The notes beneath the pieces were generated by a model. It did no database searches and was not told the DNA's origin. It worked only from the letters and a program-made list of their open reading frames with translations. Of a DNA stretch of 21,825 nucleotides, positions 15,561 to 21,825 are shown piece by piece (within the stretch, counting starts at the first letter, position 1; each line of letters starts with the position of its first letter). A program made the position numbers and the translations under genes. This DNA is from Chara braunii (Eukaryota; Streptophyta; Charophyceae; Charales; Characeae): positions 83,868 to 105,692 of the forward strand of contig BFEA01000060.1 of the NCBI GenBank assembly GCA_003427395.1, read 5' to 3'.

Positions 15561-17640
15561 GAAAGCACACCCTTCGCTACGGGTTCATAGACAAACTGTT
15601 AATTTTTTTTAATGCTGGGGAAGAGCTGTCCTGAGCTGTTGTCCACCCAGGCAGTTGTGCATGCCTAACGCTTTCTCTGTGCGTTTCACATGCAGGTTGG
15701 GACATCGAAGCCAACTCATGGAACGTCAAAAGAGGGCCGGAGAAGCAAGCAAATGGCCAGCGCTTGGCAGATTATTGTTGTGATTGGCTCTCTCAACCTA
15801 GGACCAATGTGAAAGCGGAATTTCCTCCTTGGAAGTGAAGCAAAATGCTAGCGGCCTTTCACACTTTGTGAATGAATTATTTGCATGTTTTGTCCTTTTC
15901 TTGGTGGAAAAGGGGTATATGCCATTTGGTTTGTCCCGCTCCGTTGGTCAGCTTTTGAGAATAGAGGGTCTTATTATGCCATTTGCGTTGGGTAAGTGGG
16001 TTGCAGCCCGTACGACAGAGGAAAGGTGTCCTGATTGCAATACACAGTGAGAAACCATAACCATGAGTACTTCCCAGCTTTAAGTTTATAGATACCAAGA
16101 GTATAGGGACGATGGGCTAACTCGGACCTGCTGTTGTGAAATGAAGGAAGACAAAAAAGCTGTTTTTGTGCATGCAGTGCATAATCCTGGGAGATGGAGC
16201 AGAATTGGGTTGGAGGGAGGGAGTGTCAGTCAATTAGCATGCACACAGCAAAAATGACGAGTGGTGGATAGCACGGTGGCGCACTCGCGATAATGCGTTG
16301 ATCACGTCTTGGGTAACCCAAGAGAGTGTCGTTGTTGTGATGTGCATGGTCTCTGGTGTGCTATGTGTTGTTTCCTCTTAGCTTTTCTGTATGCTCTTCA
16401 AGGTAAGTACGGTCACTCGTTTTGTGTGTAAAGCTTGGCGACAGTTTTTACTGTGACCGACACGTCCAAATGCATAGCTGCCAGTAGAATTTTCCCCACC
16501 TGTGGTTGTCTGTCGGTGATGGAGCACATGCGATGGTGGGCCTCCATTGCAGCAGCTGAACGAGCATATGTCACAATGAACCTAGCCTGGAGAGTACAGT
16601 GGCTTTGGCAAGTGAGCGATCTCGTCTTTGGTAACCTGCTGCCCATCGTATGATATGGTCTGAGCGAGCTACCTTTCATGTCTCTGCTGCCTGTGGAGGT
16701 GGGGGTTTTCCCTTGCCTTGTTGTACTAATCGGAGGTACCTCCTCTGACAAGTCCCGACTTGGGTCAAGCCGTATGGTTTACGGCGTTAGCTTATCAGTA
16801 GTTGGAACAACGACTGGTTTTAGATGATATGGTTGACGTCCATTTTGCTAGTGTGAAGGTAGGCATATTCAGTGCTTGGCTTGGCCATATAGTCAGTGTA
16901 TTACAGTGGCACAGTGGAGGCACAGTAGTGGCACAGTAGTTAGTGTGTCGTGTGAAACTTGTGTGGGTACGCAATTGATTTGCGATACTCCAACTGCATA
17001 GCCAGATGTGACAGGGCATGCAAGAAAGGGAAGGGGGCGGAAAAGGGGGTCGGAAGGAGGGGTATGAGCGATGCTCGAGTGTGTGCATGTGCGTGGGTTC
17101 TCCCGCTTAGACATCGGTGAATATTGATACGGTTGGCGTTCATGAATGCGCACTAACTTTGGATTTGCCCTCCACAACGATTGCATGGGTTGTTCATGTA
17201 GAAGAAGCCTCCGGCTTTATTGTATTGTTAACGGGAAAAACTGCATTTTGAAGTGTGCAATGGCCGTTTGTACTCGCACAGCATGCTCCGTGGACCGCTT
17301 CCACGCCATTGCCCATTGATATTGATGTCCGCCCCGCCGGCAATTAAGCCCCCATGCGTCTGCTAAGTATGTGTGGCCACCCTTCACGTGTTCGGAGGAC
17401 GACCTGCTGCACACGTGGACAATGACTTAGGCTGATTGCCAGCTGTGATGGACTTCCTGCGTTTGCTCACTCCTTCAAGCTCTGCTATTATCTCAGCCCT
17501 TTCCTTCGGCCCCGTCTCCGTCTCCTCTGGTACCACCGTCTTTGCCCAGATGTAACACGCTCTGATTCTGAATGTATACAAGCTCCGTCCTCTGCAGCCA
17601 AAACTACCGTCTTCACTCGAAGAGAATGCATGGTCATTAT
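15561..17640. other. Downstream flank of the LdpA-like gene, no gene seen
   Basis: I see no supported gene in about 2 kb. A T8 run follows the stop codon (15602-15610). No canonical AATAAA was found close to the stop; TGTAA occurs at the stop codon itself. Short frames (for example 15829-16050 plus and 16413-16751 minus) have no recognisable domain and lie opposite one another, so I treat them as chance. Minor features are a GGCACAGT(A/G)G short repeat at about 16905-16940 and a purine-rich GGAAGGGGG tract at about 17028-17065. Confidence 0.45.
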
Positions 17641-17647
17641 AGCTGTT

Positions 17648-17829
17648 TCTGGACTCGAAATTGTACCAGATGTGGCCATAATGACTGGGCGTTCTATTTG
17701 GGTGAAGATGGCAGGCGTTTGGGAGAAGGTGGTAGGTAACACATCCCACATATTCTGGCAAAATCTTGTCAGAACATGTATCTGGACTCGAAATTGTACC
17801 GGATACCTGGGCGTTCTATTTGGGTGAAG
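17648..17829. repeat. Direct duplication of a short repeat unit
   Basis: TCTGGACTCGAAATTGTACC occurs at 17648-17667 and 17781-17800. In both places it is followed by CTGGGCGTTCTATTTGGGTG (17685-17704 and 17807-17826) plus AAG. The first copy has a longer spacer between the two blocks (GTGGCCATAATGA-like). The GGGCGTTCTATT core is complementary to the AATAGAACGCCC next to the inverted repeat at 1611-1628, so the family is dispersed in this genome. Confidence 0.85.
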
Positions 17830-17981
17830 CTTCAATGCAATGCTACAGTCCCTTGCACAATGTTTGAGAAATATCTTCGCTGCCATGTCTTGTTGCCCTT
17901 ATATGAGAGTCCTGTATGAACCCATTGTCGATGAAATGCTTCTTGACGCTCCGTGTATTAGCCTTTGGCATGTTGGGGGAA

Positions 17982-18090
17982 GGATTGGGTTTTCTGCCCT
18001 TCTCCTCTGCCTCTCTTCTCTGGGATTGGGTTTTCTTCCCTTCTCCTCTGCCTCTCTCTTCTCTGGGATTGGGTTTTCTGCCCTTGCAGC
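17982..18090. repeat. Minisatellite, ~42-bp unit, 2.5 copies
   Basis: GGATTGGGTTTTCTGCCC followed by TTCTCCTCTGCCTCTCTTCT repeats at 17982, 18023 and 18066 (periods 41 and 43). The third copy is cut after CTGCCCTT. Frames reading through it (LSSLGLGFLPFSSASL-like) are repeat artefacts. Confidence 0.85.
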
Positions 18091-18144
18091 TTTTCTTCCC
18101 GAGTCACTTGGCCTGATCGGAATTGGTCAAGTCATTCAAAGTGA

Positions 18145-18417
18145 TTAGAGCTCCTTGCTGTATGCACAGAAAGAGCCCCTATAGGCGATGATAAGGAGAT
18201 CGGCAAATCTTCCCAGAAAAAAACACGACGTATTCTCAGGCAACTCTTATTCGGCGACCCCTGGATCGAAAACGGAAGGGGGGAAAGCAGCCTGTCGCTC
18301 ACCCAAACAGATGCCAAATGGGGGCACTGGCTGGAAAAAGGGAGTTGCCAAATCCGACGCCTGTGGAATGATACTACGAACATCTGGAAAACTGAAAAGG
18401 ATAACAACTGGAATAAC
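18145..18417 (+). pseudogene. LINE ORF2 C-terminal fragment (left part)
   Basis: A 91-codon open stretch ends at TGA 18418-18420. It contains RRILRQLLFGDPWIENG and WGHWLEKGSCQIRRLWND, the pattern found in the post-RT region of plant LINE ORF2 proteins (LFGNP.I....W...GI..I.DLW). It begins straight after an in-frame stop and has no start codon. The continuation of this protein region appears about 1 kb downstream at 19470, so something was inserted between them or the pieces come from two copies. The assignment rests on pattern only. Confidence 0.55.
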
Positions 18418-19469
18418 TGAAAAGGATTTGAGACTAAATCTCAAGGGGAGACGTAACATACAACCCAACCTCGCACACAGTCGTAGAATCTATACTCTGC
18501 ATGTGGCACATCATGTGTGCACAAGTTGTGCACGTGTACCGCATAGCGCACGCCCACACGTGTGCGTGCACGTGATGTGGCACAATTTTATGAATTAAAA
18601 AAAAAAGAAATCAGAAGGGTAGACAGTGTTCACCAAATGCGTGCCTCCCTTTTAAACGTTGTAAGTGCACAGAAACAGTATAATTTGGGGCCACGTGGTA
18701 ATCGTCATTGGATCTAGCCTCTTTTCCAAAGGCTCCCCTGCAAAGAAGTAGCAGGGATCCCATGCATTTGTTCAAGGACGTCTGTCGAACTGCTGGAGGA
18801 ACACGGGCAGGCCAGCAATATATTCTGGATTCGGATTCAGCTGTGTGTTCCAAGAGTTATGGGTTATGAACTGACTACGAACACGGCAGTAGCTGTCTCG
18901 TTTTTTTTTGTTTTTTTTTTTCCCTCTCTTACGTGCCGTGAACCTAAGAAGGGCCTTGCTCCACTCATCAGCACTTGCACGAAAGAAAAACGTATGGCGT
19001 GTATGGTTCCAGTTTCTAGGAGAAAACTCATTCTAGTGTTGCACGTTTGGTGAGTAGTGGAGACCGTGCAGCACCGTGCAGCGCTCACCGCACCTCACGT
19101 ATGCGCGGCAAGTATGATCTATACCTATGGAATGGAGGCGCTCTACTAAGATCAAAGCAAAAATGGCTGGTGGAAGACTGGGTGGCGCAGCAAAAAACAG
19201 ACAAGCAGCCAAGAAGTCCTGAAAATTATCAGCAATGAACGTCTAACAAAGAATGGATATGGTGCAGCATCTACCCCTCGAGTACCATATTTTCCAAAAC
19301 AAAGTTGTGCCGCCGCTGCATGGGGGCCTTTGCTCTTCCTTTCTGATAGTACTAAAAAACCGCAACTCCTAGTAAAAGTGGTATTATTACTCCCAAGTGT
19401 TTTGGCTAAAATCGTAGGAAAATGACAATGTAATGTTATATACAATTTCATTTTGTTCGTTGTTTTTTA
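18418..19469. other. ~1-kb non-coding segment splitting two LINE fragments
   Basis: No gene is recognised. It contains an imperfect inverted repeat, TGTGGCACATCATGTGTGCAC (18502-18522) against GTGCACGTGATGTGGCACA (18566-18584), followed by an A-run at 18597-18606. Further on there are T-runs at 18901-18920. It ends with TTGTTTTTTATTCAG, which would be a good splice acceptor, directly before the next LINE-like frame. It may be an inserted element; its borders were not resolved. Confidence 0.4.
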
Positions 19470-20470
19470 TTCAGATGTTGGCGATAAACGAAATGAAACA
19501 AGCCGTTTCTAAAGGACCAGCAAACCCACTGAGCTATCTGCACGAAGAAAGTAGGGCCAAGGGATCTTTCAAAATCAGCAACCACGGAAGAATCAGAGTC
19601 CTGGAAGGAGAGACTACTACCGGAGTTTACAACCGGGAACAGACATCCAACACATGGAAATCGACCCCGCAAAATGGTCTCAGAGCATCTCTAACAACAC
19701 CACAGCTGCGACACGAAGACACAAATTTACAGACTACACGACAAAACTAGGCTATAAACTATTTTCTACACCTATGTCATCCACTACAATCGTCCGAAAA
19801 AATGGCAAAAAGGTCATCAGTGTTCTGCGCAAAACTGGTGAAATCGGCAGCACTCTCAACATTCAGAGCAATCCTAGTAAATGACCAGCAGGGCTAGTGC
19901 AAAGAAGAAAAAAGGAAGACAGAGAAGAGGAAAGGCGTCATGGTGTTAAGTGTGTAATACTGAAGCTAAAGAAACACTCATCCGTTGCTTCTTAGAATGT
20001 GAGAAAATGCGAACCCTCTGGTACGAGATGGAGAGCATCTGGAACGAACACTCTAGCAAGGCAGTACAAACAAACCCAGGCACCATATTCCTCGACGGAG
20101 AACAACCCCCCCCCGCCCAGCCTTCCCTTTCAAGGTTGTGACTTATTTCTTTGCTCACAAATAAGAAAGGCGATACTATGGGCCATCTGGAAGAGGAGAC
20201 GTGAACAAACCTTCGAGGACTGCTACATCAATGCTGGAAAACCCCCTCGTTGCCATTAAACAACTCGTATTAACGGAATTACACGGCCTGCGGAAGAAAG
20301 CTATGACCCGAGTTGAAAATAACCCAGATAAGAAATCAGATCGAAAGATTCACTGCATTCAAGCTAGGAGGCAACCTAGGCACAATGGTATAAAATGGGC
20401 TGGTCATAAAAAACTGCCTAACAATTTCAGCCCAGTACAACCAAAGAGTGAGGAACACCACTACAGATCC
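19470..20470 (+). pseudogene. LINE ORF2 C-terminal end (right part), several frameshifts
   Basis: Four frames in succession read as the C-terminal end of a LINE ORF2. First is KQAVSKGPANPLSYLHEE (from ~19492). Then, after a shift near 19680, DPAKWSQSISNNTT and HKFTDYTTKLGYKLF. Then the zf-RVT-like block CNTEAKETLIRCFLECEKMR with LWYEMESIW (19953-20042). After a further shift at the C-run 20104-20112 comes IRKAILWAIWKRRREQTFED (~20160-20221). One more shift near 20240 leads to VAIKQLVLTELHGLRKKAM. Canonical zinc-ligand spacing is incomplete. At least three frameshifts and stops make it dead. It does not overlap the portion kept in the LINE at 3932-5815 enough to say whether they are one family. 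Confidence 0.65.
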
Positions 20471-20626
20471 TCAGATCACCACGACGTCAAAAAAAAAACA
20501 TTAGATCACGCGATGGACCAATGATAACATCTAGATCGTAGAAGACTGCAAATCAGAAGAATCCACAAAAGGTCAAGCCCCAAAAGGAGAATAGAACTCA
20601 AGACTGCATAGTGCATTAACGACAGA
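20471..20626. other. Short A-rich non-coding stretch
   Basis: A-rich sequence with an A9 run at 20490-20498, probably the 3' flank of the LINE remnant. No clear poly(A) tail or target-site duplication was found. Confidence 0.35.
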
Positions 20627-21211
20627 CTAAGCGCCAAAACTTACCCAACCCCACATCCCTCTTTCAATATCGATAGTTTTAAGTTCTAACCATCCACCAA
20701 CATCACAGTCTCCAGCGCGAGTAACACTACCGCACCAACACCGAATCAAAACCAATCCGCCAGCCAGTGTACCACCCAGCCCACTCGGCTTCCCCACCTC
20801 ACCATCTACCTCCCCCTCTAAAACCCTTAAAAACCTCCGTCCCGCCAATCGCACTCCTGTCAAATCCCACTAACCCCATATCGAGTACCATCGCATCTAC
20901 AGCCAGTAATTCCGACACCAGAATGTATTAAGGGCAAAAGAGACCACATCGGTTATAGCGTGGGCTAGAAATCTACAAGCCGCTACCATTCCATTTTTTC
21001 CAAAACCAGTGAAAAAGCGCACAGGGTATGAAAAAGTATCAGGTGCTACCTTTTTCCCCTGCATACGAAGTACGGTTATTATAATCACTGAATTTGATGT
21101 ATCTTCCGGTCTGAATTCACCTAGAATCACCGTACGTTGTGTCCGGGGGAAGACTGTAGTTCCTTCCATCGGAGCCATAGCGTAAGCAAGTCTTTTTAGG
21201 GTTATTGTCAC
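20627..21211 (-). pseudogene. Unrecognised minus-strand reading-frame remnant
   Basis: One minus-strand frame runs from 21211 to 20627, about 195 codons, interrupted only by two TAG codons (around 20897-20899 and about 36 bases further along the frame). The first part includes GEFRPEDTSNSVIIITVLRM and PVRFFTGFGKNGMVAACRFL; the second includes RRFLRVLEGEVDGEVGKPSG. Composition is protein-like, and both stops could come from Trp codons. I do not recognise a domain. Given the surroundings, a decayed transposon ORF (for example a LINE ORF1 or endonuclease edge) is the most likely origin, but that is a guess. No frame upstream of 21211 extends it convincingly. Confidence 0.35.
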
Positions 21212-21825
21212 TGTCTATGGACGCAAACCCAGGTGATTTAACCATGGCCATTAGGCGAAGAACGCAGATAGAATAGGTTTATGTCACAGTAACTGCACAG
21301 TCAGATCCTTAGGGTTTAGGGTTTTAGAAAGACCGGCAGTATTAGCCCTGCCGAACAACTCCAGTACTCGTTGCAAAAACCGACAGCCAAAAAGCTGTGA
21401 GAGGAACAAGTCGGGCTAGGCTGCCAACTTTAGAAAAAGTCTCTATATCTCAGCAATTTTTTGTTTATATGTTGTACCCAACTCACTCTTTATGTGGTTG
21501 TTTGAATCAACTAACTTAGATTCATTGGCTTCAGTCAATGAATAACTGTCTTGACGCCAGCTTTGTATGGGCAGACAATAGTAAACTGGCAGAAGTCTTA
21601 GCAGTCAAAGTAGGGCCCGACTCCGAAACCTAAGACAGATAGGCTAACTTAGGCAAGCAGGGGTGAGGGGTGGTACATCCTTCGAAAATGGAAGTAATCA
21701 ATGCTGTCCACTCAGGCCTCTCAACCATAATGGGAAGGAGCGTGTGTGAGTATCTGTTGTAACTTGTGACTCGTTTTGACTTGCCCGTGGAATAGGAACC
21801 GGACTGATGTGCCCCAGAATGGAAT
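21212..21825. other. Non-coding right end
   Basis: No gene is supported. TTAGGGTTTAGGGTTTTA at 21309-21326 is two units of the plant-type telomere motif, which is also a common promoter 'telo box', so it is not proof of a telomere. A perfect 8-bp hairpin ATTCATTG...CAATGAAT with an eight-base loop lies at 21520-21543. The phrase CTAA(C)CTTAG recurs loosely near 21511 and 21640. Confidence 0.45.

Noticed and set aside
15829-16050. 73-codon plus-strand frame with a hydrophobic segment
   Set aside because: No recognisable domain, no start context, an overlapping antisense frame of equal length, and it lies in the flank of the LdpA-like gene.
16255-16325. Possible tRNA in GGTGGCGCACTCGCGATAA region
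   Set aside because: No cloverleaf could be drawn; only a trivial TTGGG/CCCAA hairpin is present.
21309-21326. Telomere suggested by TTAGGGTTTAGGGTTT
   Set aside because: Only two units and not at a scaffold end; a telo-box or chance is more likely.

Overview
The window looks like nuclear DNA of a plant-lineage eukaryote, most likely a streptophyte alga with a large, repeat-rich genome. Chara is my guess from style, not a proven match. Four things point this way: a nuclear-looking single-exon gene for an LdpA-like iron-sulphur protein with an N-terminal extension that could be a transit peptide; scraps of plastid DNA (rpoC2 start and 23S rRNA); several decayed retrotransposons; and abundant microsatellites, with no operon-like gene packing. 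One N and one uncut sequencing adapter show this is a short-read scaffold.

Layout. 1-3650 holds simple repeats, minisatellites and short inverted repeats, with no gene I can support. 3652-3931 is a rearranged plastid fragment (minus strand: the first ~39 codons of rpoC2 fused to a piece of 23S rRNA). It directly abuts a dead LINE ORF2 (3932-5815) that carries four nonsense codons and an internal deletion removing the polymerase active-site motif. 5816-6858 is AT-rich transposon debris.

6859-13050 is a large LTR retroelement. It has a 5' LTR of about 2.7 kb (TGTC...GACA ends), a primer-binding site matching tRNA-Asp, a short decayed gag reading frame with a broken zinc knuckle, and an internal domain with no pol that is full of hairpins. 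The start of a 3' LTR follows. The 5' LTR contains a U6 snRNA-like sequence ending in a T-run, which recalls the 5S-bearing LTRs of Cassandra elements. The 3' LTR stops exactly at a 38-bp Nextera mate-pair junction adapter (13051-13088), so the join to the right half of the window is suspect.

13089-15560 holds the one convincing intact gene: a 642-codon reading frame for a two-cluster ferredoxin-type protein with an LdpA C-terminal domain, probably plastid-targeted. 15561-18144 is non-coding as far as I can see, with a few tandem repeats. 18145-20470 carries pieces of a second decayed LINE, interrupted by about 1 kb. 20627-21211 is an unrecognised minus-strand reading-frame remnant, and the rest shows only short motifs. 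Apart from the LdpA-like gene, everything coding here is mobile or organellar debris.
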